From an uncultured Oscillospiraceae bacterium (lineage in GTDB: Bacteria; Bacillota; Clostridia; Oscillospirales; Oscillospiraceae): a stretch of 64,000 nt of DNA. Shown piece by piece: positions 23,612 to 31,983 of the stretch; position 1 is the stretch's first letter, and each line of letters opens with the position of its first letter. The notes under the pieces are model-generated. The model worked only from the letters and a program-made list of their open reading frames with translations. It made no database searches and was not told where the DNA came from. The position numbers and the translations under genes were made by a program. The DNA lies in NCBI GenBank assembly GCA_934655935.1, contig CAKUHJ010000001.1:8689-72688 (forward strand). The letters are read 5' to 3'.

Positions 23612-25611
23612 ACGAACTCTTTTTGAAAATTATCAACATGAGTATATCTGCAAGCTGGCTTATCCTGGCTGTGCTGATACTCAGGCTTGTTTTGAAGAAA
23701 GCTCCCAAGTGGGTCAATGTTCTGCTTTGGGGTATCGTGGCTGTCAGATTGATTTACCCGCTCTCTTTTGAGAGCGCATTAAGCCTTATCCCAAGTTCAG
23801 AAACCATTCCGTTGGATATTGAAATGGCGGCCAAACCCACAATAGACAGCGGTGTTCCGGCGATCAATAGTGTGGTCAATCCTGTTCTATCCTCATTTGC
23901 CCCACCACAGCATGTATTGACGAGTGCAAACCCGCTTCAGATTTGGATTCCGATTTTGAATATTATCTGGTTGATTGGTGTCGGCGCCCTTCTCTTGTAT
24001 ACCGCAGTTAGTTATTGGCGCCTATGTCGTAAAGTGGATACCGCTGTTCGCTACAAGGGCAACATTTTCCAGAGTGAGAATGTAAGTTCTCCGTTTGTCC
24101 TGGGCATTATCAAACCGAGAATCTATCTCCCGTTCAACATGAATGGTCAGGATCTGGAGCACGTTGTTGCCCACGAACAGGCGCACATTCGCCGCAAAGA
24201 CCATTGGTGGAAGCCTCTTGGTTTTCTCCTGCTGACGATTCATTGGTTCAATCCTTTGATGTGGTTGGCTTATGTTCTGCTGTGTCGTGACATTGAGCTT
24301 GCCTGCGATGAAAAAGTCATCAAGGAACTTGGCAATGAGCAGAGAGCCGATTATATGCACGCACTTGTTGCCTGTAGTGTAAACCGCCGCATGATCGCCG
24401 CTTGTCCTCTTGCCTTTGGCGAGGTAGGTGTAAAGGAGCGCGTGAAGTCTGTGATGAATTATAAGAAGCCAGCGTTCTGGGTTATTATTATTGCAGTCAT
24501 TATTTGCTTGGGCGTTGCGGTCTGCTTCCTGACGAATCCTAAACAAGACCGCTATACATTGCGAATTGTTGTTCCCGCAGGAAGTCAAGAGGAATTTGTA
24601 TATACGGATGAGGAAGTCAGCACAGTCAGAAATTCAATCAAAATATGGTCTGGTGATGGATTGGGTGATACAGAAGTTCTTTTGTTCCCCGTTAATAAGA
24701 CAGCAGAAACCGGATACACAGCCACTTATCTTACGCATGGTATGCCTGTGGAATTTGATGCAGAAAAAGATACGTGGTTTAAGATTGGTGTGAATATGCA
24801 GAACCCCACCAATGAGGACATTATTGTTTATGTTGAAGTAGAAAATGTAGAAGTGCGTATTGTGGATGAGATCAATTCCGTAATAGAGTGGTTTGATTAC
24901 CTTGAAACCCCTGATGAAATGAAATGGGACGGTAGTCTTGAAATCAGCCTCACCGAGTTTCCAGATGTGACCTTCCGTTGGACTTACGGAGAGATGCTGG
25001 CTGTTAAGGGTAGTAAAAGCACTTCACTTTATACGGGGATGCCAATCTGGAACGCCTATTTCTGCGACCTCACTGGCGACGGTTTGCCTGAGTTGTGTTC
25101 TTCAATCAGTTGGGGCTCAGGCATGATTGACAACCGTGTCATTATCTATGACTATGCAAACGGAGTAAGCTATGAGCTGTCTGACAGAGGGTATTTTGAT
25201 TTCACTCTCAGACAGGATCATCAAGATGGCCGCTTGTATGTAGATAAAACAAAATATCATACTGATGAACTGGTAGAAACCGGCCGACTGGTTTTCAAGA
25301 ATCATTGCATTCAGATTGAAGGTTTTTCCAACGAAGCGCATCAGGTGTTCCAAGCTGAAATTCTGGAAATTCATGATGGCAATTATCTTGTGAAGCCTGT
25401 TGAAGGTAGCTGGGAATTGAGTAGTGCAGACCGAATTGAAGTACCGATCAGAAATGTGCATCCATCACCAGAACCTGAAATCGGAGATGTGATCGAAATT
25501 GAATACGCTGGTGAAATCCTTGAAACCTATCCTGCACAAATTGCAGATGTTTATGGTATCAAGGTTATTGAGAAAAACAAAGGCTTTACCCATCTGGCAA
25601 ACGATGATTAG
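23608..25611 (+). CDS. BlaR1/M56-family membrane metallopeptidase with a non-penicillin-binding sensor
   Basis: The 667-residue protein has N-terminal membrane spans (residues ~10-30, 37-55, 110-135), an M56 zinc-protease domain with HEQAH (H189, E190, H193) and CRDIELACDEKVI, and a last span near 285-307. The extracellular part (~310-667) lacks the SxxK/KTG transpeptidase motifs by which true BlaR1/MecR1 sense beta-lactams. It contains instead an Ig/beta-type stretch, a dockerin-like calcium-loop-like segment (CDLTGDGLPELC) and a C-terminal small beta-domain (EIGDVIEIEYAGEILETYPAQI) resembling OB-fold DUF3221-type domains. The stimulus is therefore unlikely to be a beta-lactam. It is expected to cleave or trigger cleavage of the neighbouring BlaI. 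Confidence 0.88.
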   Translation: MNELFLKIINMSISASWLILAVLILRLVLKKAPKWVNVLLWGIVAVRLIYPLSFESALSLIPSSETIPLDIEMAAKPTIDSGVPAINSVVNPVLSSFAPPQHVLTSANPLQIWIPILNIIWLIGVGALLLYTAVSYWRLCRKVDTAVRYKGNIFQSENVSSPFVLGIIKPRIYLPFNMNGQDLEHVVAHEQAHIRRKDHWWKPLGFLLLTIHWFNPLMWLAYVLLCRDIELACDEKVIKELGNEQRADYMHALVACSVNRRMIAACPLAFGEVGVKERVKSVMNYKKPAFWVIIIAVIICLGVAVCFLTNPKQDRYTLRIVVPAGSQEEFVYTDEEVSTVRNSIKIWSGDGLGDTEVLLFPVNKTAETGYTATYLTHGMPVEFDAEKDTWFKIGVNMQNPTNEDIIVYVEVENVEVRIVDEINSVIEWFDYLETPDEMKWDGSLEISLTEFPDVTFRWTYGEMLAVKGSKSTSLYTGMPIWNAYFCDLTGDGLPELCSSISWGSGMIDNRVIIYDYANGVSYELSDRGYFDFTLRQDHQDGRLYVDKTKYHTDELVETGRLVFKNHCIQIEGFSNEAHQVFQAEILEIHDGNYLVKPVEGSWELSSADRIEVPIRNVHPSPEPEIGDVIEIEYAGEILETYPAQIADVYGIKVIEKNKGFTHLANDD

Positions 25612-25648
25612 AAAATCACAAATATCGAATAATTAGTTTCAAGCAGAT

Positions 25649-25707
25649 AAACCGCTGCAATTCTCATTCCAAAGGGGGGATGAATGTTGTAGCGGTTTTT
25701 TCTTTTT
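25649..25707 (+). terminator. Terminator of the blaI-blaR1-like operon
   Basis: AAACCGCT (25649-25656) pairs with AGCGGTTT, with further imperfect pairing inside (CATTCC/GGATG); TTTTTTCTTTTT follows. It overlaps the end of the convergent sigma-factor fragment. Confidence 0.75.
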
Positions 25708-26545
25708 ATGGTTCAAATGCCAGCATTGTTTTCGTTGGCAGTTTCTCGTTTTCACAGTTCAGAAGATACGCTATCACCTTGTTCGCAAAGCGATTTGTTT
25801 TCATGGTATCCCAATCAGCAAGTCGGATGATCTCTGCTGTACCGTTCTCGAAATCCAATGATATTTCGCCCCATTCTCCGTCGCAGTCTACCTGATATTC
25901 GTAGATTGCGGCGGAGATTTTCTTTTTGTGACGAGTCTTGGATTTCTGTTTCAGTTGGACGGCATGGATAGCACCCTCGGCAACCAGAAGTTCTGTCAGC
26001 TTGTCCACCGCTTTTCGGTAAGCCCGTTCTGCACCGCTGGCTGTGCTGCCCTCAAACATAACTGCCAGTTCTTCAAAGGTGGGGCGGTGCTTCCACGAGC
26101 CGACTCGCCCACAGGTCATACAGATCGCCAGCCGCTTTTCAAGCAAGGTTTGCTCCCGGTAATTCAGTTTCTCAAATGCCCGCTGCACCTTTTCAGCCTG
26201 TATGCCGTTCCAGAGGATGTCGGTATAGTTCCATGTATCATCAAGGGCAACATCTTCACCTGTTTCTTCGCCGTCCTCGTCTGTCACGTAGAATGGCTGC
26301 TGATTGCGGATTCCACGGACAACTTTCAGATATTCTTCCGCAAGGGCAAGCTCGCAGTTGTATTTCTTGGAAAATTCGTTGACCGCATCCTTGGTATTGT
26401 GGTACAGCCAAGCCATTGACCGCACCATTTTGTAATTGGTCAGAGAGGACACCGACCATTTTTCTTCGCCCATGCGAAAACGGAGCATAGCATCCCGGAT
26501 GAACGGGAAAATGTATGTAGCATACTCTGCACCCTTGGCAAGGTC
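25706..26545 (-). pseudogene. 5'-truncated sigma-70-like factor of integrative elements
   Basis: From DLAKGAEYATYIFPFIRDAM onward (codon at 26545) the frame reads as sigma-70 regions 2-4: GAEYATYIFPFIRDAM matches the conserved region 2 (the usual form is GxxFSTYAxPxIRxAI), and YREQTLLEKRLAI..TFEELAVMFEGSTASGAERAYRKAVDKL matches region 4. A C-terminal DUF-like extension (DCDGEWGEISLDFENGTAEI) is typical of such factors on clostridial elements. Upstream of 26545 the frame stays open for 67 codons but these are meaningless: they read the recombinase-tail DNA, the orphan rlmD end and repeat copy C backwards. The N-terminus (region 1.2/2.1) is thus lost, probably in the deletion that also removed the recombinase. 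Confidence 0.75.
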
Positions 26546-26548
26546 ATT

Positions 26549-26620
26549 GTGTTCAACTTCCCTGTGCCTGTTGATGGCGAGGAAGTGAAAGAACTTCCCT
26601 TGGAAACTGAAACAACCGTC
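26549..26620 (+). pseudogene. Possible last codons of the lost serine recombinase
   Basis: The plus frame VFNFPVPVDGEEVKELPLE, continuing to the attR core, ends exactly where recombinase genes of rlmD-site elements often end. A beta strand KVIVFNF followed by an acidic tail suits such a C-terminus. Only ~24 codons remain and no recombinase motif can be seen, so this is inference from position. Confidence 0.25.
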
Positions 26621-26656
26621 GAAACAGTGATATGGATGTCCCAAAAAGAGAAATAA
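26597..26656 (+). other. Right attachment arm (attR) and orphaned native 3' end of rlmD
   Basis: Bases 26597-26620 are the inverted partner of 22527-22550. After the GA core the frame GAA ACA GTG ATA TGG ATG TCC CAA AAA GAG AAA TAA gives ETVIWMSQKEK-stop, which fits onto the AHV of RlmD residue 440 to rebuild a standard family C-terminus. Confidence 0.75.
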
Positions 26657-26686
26657 AATTCGGAAAGGGGCCTGTGCGTCCAGATC

Positions 26687-26722
26687 CTCAGCGGCGCGAA
26701 AAGACTTTTTCGACACGCTGAG
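26687..26722. repeat. Palindromic intergenic repeat, partial copy C
   Basis: CTCAGCGGCGCGAAAA-GACT-TTTTCGACACGCTGAG: the terminal hairpin module of copies A and B only, with three mismatched positions. It lies 30 nt after the original rlmD stop codon. Confidence 0.85.
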
Positions 26723-26755
26723 GGGCTGCAGCGAGATGAAATTCACTGCAGCCCC
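26722..26755. terminator. Hairpin between the original rlmD end and mrp
   Basis: GGGGCTGCAG (26722-26731) pairs with CTGCAGCCCC (26746-26755). The same GGGGCTGCAGCGA stem occurs in the terminator at 46828. It lacks a T-run and lies between convergent genes. Confidence 0.6.
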
Positions 26756-26797
26756 TCAGGCTATGCTTCTATGACGGAGCGGCGTCTTCGCTCCGGC

Positions 26798-27622
26798 TCA
26801 GGCCCGGCTGATCAGCTCCGCCGCCGGAAGAATCGCGGAAAGATCCAGTTCCTCCATTTCACCCCGGTCAAAATGCGCCGCGACGGCAGGGTCCATCGGC
26901 AGCCGCGCCAGAACGGGAAGGGAATAGGACAGCGCAAGCTCATCCAGCTTGCTCTTGCCGAAAATTTCAACCGTCTTTCCGCAGTCCGGGCAGCGGAAGT
27001 AGCTGTAGTTCTCCACAAAGCCATAGACCGGCACGTTCATCATCCGCGCCATGTTCACGGCCTTCGTCACGATCATGGATACCAGGCTCTGCGGGCTGGT
27101 CACCAGAATCACGCCGTCCACGGGGAGGGACTGGAACACCGTCAGCGGGACGTCGCCCGTTCCGGGCGGGAGGTCCACAAACAGATAGTCGACGTCACCC
27201 CAGCACACGTCAGTCCAGAACTGCTTGACTGCGCCTGCAATCACCGGGCCGCGCCAGACGACGGGGTCGGTTTCGTTCGGAAGCAGCAGATTGATGGACA
27301 TGACCTTGACGCCGGTCTTACTCACCGCCGGAAGAATCCCGTCGTCCGAGCCAAGCGCCGGCTCGTGCAGGCCGAAGGCCTTCGGAACCGAGGGCCCCGT
27401 AATATCCGCGTCCAGAATGCCGGCGCGGAAGCCCAGCTTCTGCATGGCGCAGGCCAGCATGGACGTGACCGTCGATTTGCCGACGCCGCCCTTGCCGGAA
27501 ACCACGGCAATGACCTTTTTTACATTGGATTTTGGATTTGGCTGTGCCAGGAGGCTTTCCTCCTTGCGGCTCGCACAGCTTTCGCCGCAGGACGAGCAGT
27601 TGCCGCCGCAGCTTTCACTCAT
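26798..27622 (-). CDS. mrp: Mrp/NBP35-family Fe-S carrier ATPase
   Basis: Mrp proteins bind and transfer [4Fe-4S] clusters. The 274-residue protein has a Cys-rich N-terminus (CGGNCSSCGESC), the deviant Walker A SGKGGVGKSTVTSM (about residues 37-50), Walker B YLFVDLPPGTGD, and the CPDCG pair near residue 190 that supplies the bridging cluster ligands. I start at ATG 27622 with AAAGGAG upstream; the frame extends further N-terminally but without a ribosome site. Single gene, convergent with the rlmD region. Confidence 0.95.
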   Translation of the reverse strand: MSESCGGNCSSCGESCASRKEESLLAQPNPKSNVKKVIAVVSGKGGVGKSTVTSMLACAMQKLGFRAGILDADITGPSVPKAFGLHEPALGSDDGILPAVSKTGVKVMSINLLLPNETDPVVWRGPVIAGAVKQFWTDVCWGDVDYLFVDLPPGTGDVPLTVFQSLPVDGVILVTSPQSLVSMIVTKAVNMARMMNVPVYGFVENYSYFRCPDCGKTVEIFGKSKLDELALSYSLPVLARLPMDPAVAAHFDRGEMEELDLSAILPAAELISRA

Positions 27623-27704
27623 AGCTGATTCGCTCCTTTGCCCTCCGGAGATCCCGGAGGCATTTTTATTCGTTTTGTTATTGTACCGGACTTTCCCCGG
27701 AAAG

Positions 27705-28457
27705 TCAAATCCGCCGTGCCTGCCAGAAGGCCTTGACAAAGGAGAAAACCTCACGCAGCTCGTAATTGACCTTCAGAATCCAGGTTCCGGTCCGGCTTCC
27801 CAGGCCATAGGGCGTCATGCCGAGACTTCCGGCAATATATTTTGCCCGGCAGAGATGATACTCACTCGTGATGATCAGCACCCGGCTGACGTCCACGCCG
27901 TGCGCGCGGGCAAGCTCCGCGGAATAAATCAGATTTTCCCGCGTTATGGACGCCTGCTCCTCGCGCAGAATTCTCTCCGGCGCAACGCCCTTTTCCAGAA
28001 GATAGCGCTCCATGACGGAGGCCTCGGTGCACCGTTCGTCCACGCCCTGTCCGCCGGAGACGATCACCCGGGCGTCCGGCTGCTGCTGCAGATAGCGCGC
28101 CGCCAGATCCAGGCGCTCGCGCAGCGTGCGCGAGGGCCGCTCGCCCTGAATCTGCGCGCCCAGCACCACCACAAATTCCGGCGCACCGCCAGAGAGGTCG
28201 CTGTCCCGGCCCTGCGCGTCAATATAGGCCACGCAAACCGTCAGCACAGTCAGGCCGAGCGCCGTCAGAAGCAGAAGCGCCGCGCGCAGCCCCTTTTCAT
28301 GCCGCTTGCCGCGCAGCAGCTGCAAAAGCGCGCATACCGCGCCAAGCCCCATCAGGCACAGCCCGGTCACGCCCAGATGAAGCGGCAGCAGACACACAAG
28401 AACCCCTGCTGCGGCCAGAAGCAGGGCGGCAAGCAGCAGCGGCGGAAGCTTTTTCAT
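27705..28457 (-). CDS. YdcF/DUF218 membrane protein
   Basis: The 250-residue protein has two or three N-terminal spans (residues ~5-90) and a DUF218 domain with FVVVLGAQIQGERPSRTLRERLD, VIVSGGQGVDE, CTEASVMERYLLEKGV and ITSEYHLCRAKYI, the complete family motif set. YdcF binds SAM in vitro and SanA/ElyC relatives act in envelope integrity; the reaction is not known. ATG 28457 overlaps the ABC-F stop (ATGA). Confidence 0.93.
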   Translation of the reverse strand: MKKLPPLLLAALLLAAAGVLVCLLPLHLGVTGLCLMGLGAVCALLQLLRGKRHEKGLRAALLLLTALGLTVLTVCVAYIDAQGRDSDLSGGAPEFVVVLGAQIQGERPSRTLRERLDLAARYLQQQPDARVIVSGGQGVDERCTEASVMERYLLEKGVAPERILREEQASITRENLIYSAELARAHGVDVSRVLIITSEYHLCRAKYIAGSLGMTPYGLGSRTGTWILKVNYELREVFSFVKAFWQARRI

Positions 28458-30337
28458 GCGCCGCCCTCCAGCTGCAGGGACAGCGTTTCCCACTGCTCCA
28501 TCAGCTCCGACAGCTGGCCCTCCACCTGCTCCTTCTGCGCAAGCAGGGCCGTAAGCGCCTGATAATCCGCGCCCGAGGCCTGAATTTCAGCCTCCAGGTC
28601 CGCGAGCGCCGCCTCCTGCTTTTCAATCTCCCGCTCTATGGCGCGCACCTTCTTTTCGGCGGCCTTGCCGCCGGAATTTCTGGGGCGCTCCTTCGGCTCC
28701 TTCTTCTCTCGGTCAGGCTGCGGGGCCTGGATGGCCTCCTTTTCCAGAATTGCGCGGTATTTGTCATAGCCGCAGGGATAGTCCCGGATCTGCCCGTTTT
28801 CCAGCACCCAGATGCGTGTGGCAAATTTGCTGACAAAATACCGGTCATGCGAGACGAAAATCAGCGCGCCCTCGTACGCCTCCAGCGCGTCCTCGATCCA
28901 TTCGCGCGAGGCAATGTCCAGATGGTTGGTCGGCTCGTCCAGAATCAGAAGATTGATCTTTTCATCCATCAGCATGCAAAGCCGCAGCCGCGACTGCTCG
29001 CCGCCGGAGAGCATGGACACGGTTTTGAACACATCCTCGCCCTCAAACATGTACGCGCCCAGCCGGTCGCGCGCAGTCTGCACGCTGCAGTTCTTCTCGT
29101 AGAGCATCGTGTCCAGAAGCGTACGCTCCGGATGCGCAAAATGGATGATCTGCGGAAGATAGGCCCACTTGACGGTAGGGCCGAATTTGATTTTGCCCGC
29201 GCCCGGCTCTTCGCCGAGCAGCACCTTGAGAAACGTGGACTTGCCCGTCCCGTTGTCGCCCAGAAGCGCAATCCGCTCCGAGCCAACGACCGAAAGCTCC
29301 ACATCGTGAAAGAGCGTCCGCTCCCCGAAGCTTTTTCCAAGCCCCTTGACGCTCAGAATCTCATCGCCCAGAAATTCCCGCTCTGCAAAGCGGGCCCGCA
29401 TGGTTTTGTCCTTTGTGGGCCGCTCGGTTTTTTCGATGCGCTCCATCCGGTGCTGAATCGACATGGCCCGGCGGTAAAGCGTACGGTTGTTGATGCCCCA
29501 GCCCTTCATGCGCTCGAGCGTGAAGCCGAGCTGCGAGAGCTTGGCCTGCTCCTTTTCATACTGCTTGAGCTGCAGGTCGAAGCGGGCCTGCTTTTCCTGC
29601 ACGTAAAACGAATAGTTGCCGGAATAGAACTCGGCCTTGCCCGCGTGCAGCTCCACAATGCGCGTGACCACCCGGTCCAGAAAATACCGGTCGTGGGAAA
29701 TGGTCAGAACCGTGCCCTTGAAGCGGCCGATATAGCTCTCCAGCCACTCCACCGCATGCATGTCCAGGTGGTTGGTCGGCTCGTCGAGAAGCAGGATATC
29801 CGTCTTCTCCAGAAGAAGCCTCGCCAGGTTCACCCGCGTTTTTTCTCCGCCCGAAAGCTCGTCGAAGGCCTGCGCGCGCTGCTGCGCGGGGATGCCGAGG
29901 CCCCCGCAGACCTTATCGGTCTGCATGACCGTCTCGTAGCCGCCGCCGAGCTGATAGCGCGTGGCAAGCGCGTCGTATTCCTGCAGGACCGCCTTCGGCG
30001 TGTGCTCCGTCATGCGCACCTCCAGCTCTTCCATGCGCGCGTGAATCCGGTCAAGCTCCAAAAAGGCGGTGTGCAGCACGTCCTCCACCGTATATCCGGC
30101 CGGATAATGCGGAATCTGGGAGATCAGGCCCAGCTTTTTCCCCTGCGCGATGTGGATTTCTCCCGCGCTCGGCTCCAGCTCGCCTGTGAGAATCCGGAAA
30201 AGTGTGGTTTTGCCCGCGCCGTTTTTCCCGAGCAGGCCCACACGCTCGCCGGCCTGAACGTCGAAGCTGACGCCGTCGAGTATATTTTCATCTGCGTCAA
30301 AGCTTTTGACGAGATCCTTTACCGAAATATCAATCAT
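28454..30337 (-). CDS. ABC-F family ribosome-associated ATPase
   Basis: The 627-residue protein has two ABC cassettes in one chain without membrane spans: Walker A GLLGKNGAGKTT (~34-45) with LSGGEKTRVNLARLLLEKTDILLLDEPTNHLD, then ALLGDNGTGKST with LSGGEQSRLRLCMLM. Between them lies the P-site tRNA interaction motif region (charged coiled helices ~245-310) and a C-terminal coiled coil (~540-625) typical of the Uup/YdiF group. These are translation factors or ribosome protectors; this domain layout suits a housekeeping factor rather than an antibiotic-resistance type. It overlaps rnmV by ATGA. Confidence 0.94.
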   Translation of the reverse strand: MIDISVKDLVKSFDADENILDGVSFDVQAGERVGLLGKNGAGKTTLFRILTGELEPSAGEIHIAQGKKLGLISQIPHYPAGYTVEDVLHTAFLELDRIHARMEELEVRMTEHTPKAVLQEYDALATRYQLGGGYETVMQTDKVCGGLGIPAQQRAQAFDELSGGEKTRVNLARLLLEKTDILLLDEPTNHLDMHAVEWLESYIGRFKGTVLTISHDRYFLDRVVTRIVELHAGKAEFYSGNYSFYVQEKQARFDLQLKQYEKEQAKLSQLGFTLERMKGWGINNRTLYRRAMSIQHRMERIEKTERPTKDKTMRARFAEREFLGDEILSVKGLGKSFGERTLFHDVELSVVGSERIALLGDNGTGKSTFLKVLLGEEPGAGKIKFGPTVKWAYLPQIIHFAHPERTLLDTMLYEKNCSVQTARDRLGAYMFEGEDVFKTVSMLSGGEQSRLRLCMLMDEKINLLILDEPTNHLDIASREWIEDALEAYEGALIFVSHDRYFVSKFATRIWVLENGQIRDYPCGYDKYRAILEKEAIQAPQPDREKKEPKERPRNSGGKAAEKKVRAIEREIEKQEAALADLEAEIQASGADYQALTALLAQKEQVEGQLSELMEQWETLSLQLEGGA

Positions 30338-30933
30338 AGCTCTTCCTCTTGCCGCGCCAGCGCGAGAAATTCCTCCCGGCTGTAGCGCATATTCAGAATC
30401 TGCAGAAGCGCGTTCGCGCTCAGATGCGCCGGAAGCGAGAGCCTTCTGAGAAGCTCCGCGCGCTTCTGCGCGCTCTGCGGCCTTCCGGACAGGCCGAGCG
30501 CATAAAGATCGGGCTTGGAGATTTGCCCGCCCGCGTTCCGCGCCGTGCCGTCCAGCTCCGCGCCCGCGTCCGCAAGCGCCTTGTACAGAATTTCCGGGCG
30601 CATACCCTCCACGCCGAGCTTTCCTTCCTTTCCCGGCGTGCGCTTGCGGCGCTCCTTGCCGGGAATGTCCGGAATGTAGGCGTGCAGAACTCCCTGCTTC
30701 GGGAGCGCGCCCTTGAGATAATTGCGGATGACAAAGCCCGCGCCGTCCGAATCGGTCAGGACCACCAGGCCCTTGCGGGCGGCCGCGTCCTTCAAAAGCG
30801 CAAGCGCTTTTTCATCGTTCAGAATACCGAAGCCGCGCGTTTCAAAAATTTCCGTGTCCACCAGCTGCCGCAAGGCGTTGGCGTCGTAGCGGCCCTCGAC
30901 CACAATGGCCTGCTTCATATGGCGTTTATCCAT
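30334..30933 (-). CDS. rnmV: Ribonuclease M5-like TOPRIM protein
   Basis: RNase M5 matures 5S rRNA in Firmicutes. The 199-residue protein opens with a TOPRIM domain (VVEGRYDANALRQLVD; LVVLTDSDGAGFVIRNYL) and has a DUF4093-type C-terminal half (KRAELLRRLSLPAHLSANALLQILNM), as in RnmV. The catalytic Glu (VEG) and DSD acids are present. ATG 30933 follows GGAGGCGCGAA and overlaps the end of holA by 8 nt. Confidence 0.88.
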   Translation of the reverse strand: MDKRHMKQAIVVEGRYDANALRQLVDTEIFETRGFGILNDEKALALLKDAAARKGLVVLTDSDGAGFVIRNYLKGALPKQGVLHAYIPDIPGKERRKRTPGKEGKLGVEGMRPEILYKALADAGAELDGTARNAGGQISKPDLYALGLSGRPQSAQKRAELLRRLSLPAHLSANALLQILNMRYSREEFLALARQEEEL

Positions 30934-31978
30934 TTCGCGCCTCCTGCGCCAGCTGCACAATCAGCAGCTCCAGCGCGGCCTTCGGCTCCTGCGCGCCGGT
31001 TTTTACATCATAATCCGTCTGCAGGCAGAGCTCCGCCGCCCGGCGGCAGAAGCCGTCCGATACGCGGCGGGCCGCCGATATCGCAAGCCCCGCCGGATAG
31101 CTCCGCAGGCCCGTCAGCTCCATAAAATCCTGCTGCGAGCCTCCCGAGGCCAGAATCAGCCTGGCGTAGAGCATGCGCCTGAGCTGCGCGCCGATTGCGC
31201 CGAGTATGGCCAGGGGCTCTGTCTGCATGGCATAGAGCTCGCGGAGCTTCCGCAGGGCCAGCTCATACCGCCCGGAGGCGATGGCGTCAGAAATGTCGAA
31301 AGTCTGCGCGTTCAGGGCCGGAATCACCACCGCATCCAGGTCTCCCCGCGTAATCTGCGCGCCCTGGCTGTAGGCCGCAATCTTGAATATTTCGCCCGCG
31401 AGGGTGGTCATCAGCCCGTCTGTCAGGAAAATCAGGTAGCGGCAAAGCTCGTCGGAGATGTTTTTCCCCTGGGCCTGAAAGTGGCGGATAATCCAGGAAA
31501 CCAGGTCGCGCTCGCTCTGGCGGGCAAACTCCACCAGCTGCGCATGCGCGCGCAGACACTCGGCAAGCTTTTTCATCGTGCCGTTGAGCCGGAATTCCAC
31601 CGTGTCATAGGTAAAGCAGACGCAGCAGTAATCCGGCAGCCCGGATAAAATCTGCGTATACTGCGCGCGCTGGGCCTCCGGCTGCTTGAAAAGGTCCACA
31701 TCGTCCACAAGGATGAGCGTCCGCTCCGCCATCATGGGGACGGCGTCGACCGCCTCGCTCAGAAGCTGCGGCGTCAGCTCGGAGGCCGTGAACTCATGCA
31801 GGTTGAACTCCGCGGCGGGCCCGCTCAGCAGCTTCTTTTTCAGCTGCGCCGTATAATATTCCCGCAGAAAGCTTTCCTCGCCGTAAAAGAAATAGAGCCT
31901 GTCCGCCTCGCCCGTGCGCAGCGCGGCCTTCAGCCGCCGCAGCGCAAGGCCGGCGTCCGCCTCCTTCTGTCTTGCCAA
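30926..31978 (-). CDS. holA: DNA polymerase III subunit delta
   Basis: HolA is the wrench subunit of the clamp loader. The 350-residue protein shows the family order: LYFFYGEESFLREYYTAQLKK (early), LILVDDVDLFK, a middle domain, and EPLAILGAIGAQLRRMLYARLI near the C-terminus. The start is probably TTG at 31978: GGAGGTGA lies 8 nt upstream and contains the comEC stop codon, coupling the two. A GTG/ATG-type start at 32011 would overlap comEC by 28 nt without a ribosome site. Confidence 0.92.
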   Translation of the reverse strand: MARQKEADAGLALRRLKAALRTGEADRLYFFYGEESFLREYYTAQLKKKLLSGPAAEFNLHEFTASELTPQLLSEAVDAVPMMAERTLILVDDVDLFKQPEAQRAQYTQILSGLPDYCCVCFTYDTVEFRLNGTMKKLAECLRAHAQLVEFARQSERDLVSWIIRHFQAQGKNISDELCRYLIFLTDGLMTTLAGEIFKIAAYSQGAQITRGDLDAVVIPALNAQTFDISDAIASGRYELALRKLRELYAMQTEPLAILGAIGAQLRRMLYARLILASGGSQQDFMELTGLRSYPAGLAISAARRVSDGFCRRAAELCLQTDYDVKTGAQEPKAALELLIVQLAQEARNG

Positions 31979-31983
31979 ATATC

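Larger units (their letters stand above)
22525..26622 (+). mobile_element. 4.1-kb remnant of a large-serine-recombinase element inserted in rlmD
   Basis: Both ends carry a GA dinucleotide (22525-22526 and 26621-26622), 4096 bp apart. The inward 24 bases at the left end (22527-22550) and at the right end (26597-26620) are inverted repeats: GACGGTTGT, five variable bases, then TTTCCAAGGG, 20 of 24 matching. Joining the ends around GA gives a 50-bp near-palindrome of the size and form of a serine-integrase attP; joining the flanks restores rlmD as AHVETVIWMSQKEK-stop. The interior is more AT-rich than the chromosome and holds DUF6061, blaI/blaR1-like genes and a broken sigma-factor gene, but no recombinase, so it should not move by itself. 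Confidence 0.82.

Noticed and set aside
23608-25611. Beta-lactam resistance operon
   Set aside because: The sensor lacks penicillin-binding motifs and no beta-lactamase or PBP gene is linked.
22525-26622. Island as a prophage or an IS element
   Set aside because: No phage structural, transposase or integrase gene is present; the ends have the form of serine-recombinase att sites and do not carry a target duplication typical of DDE transposases.
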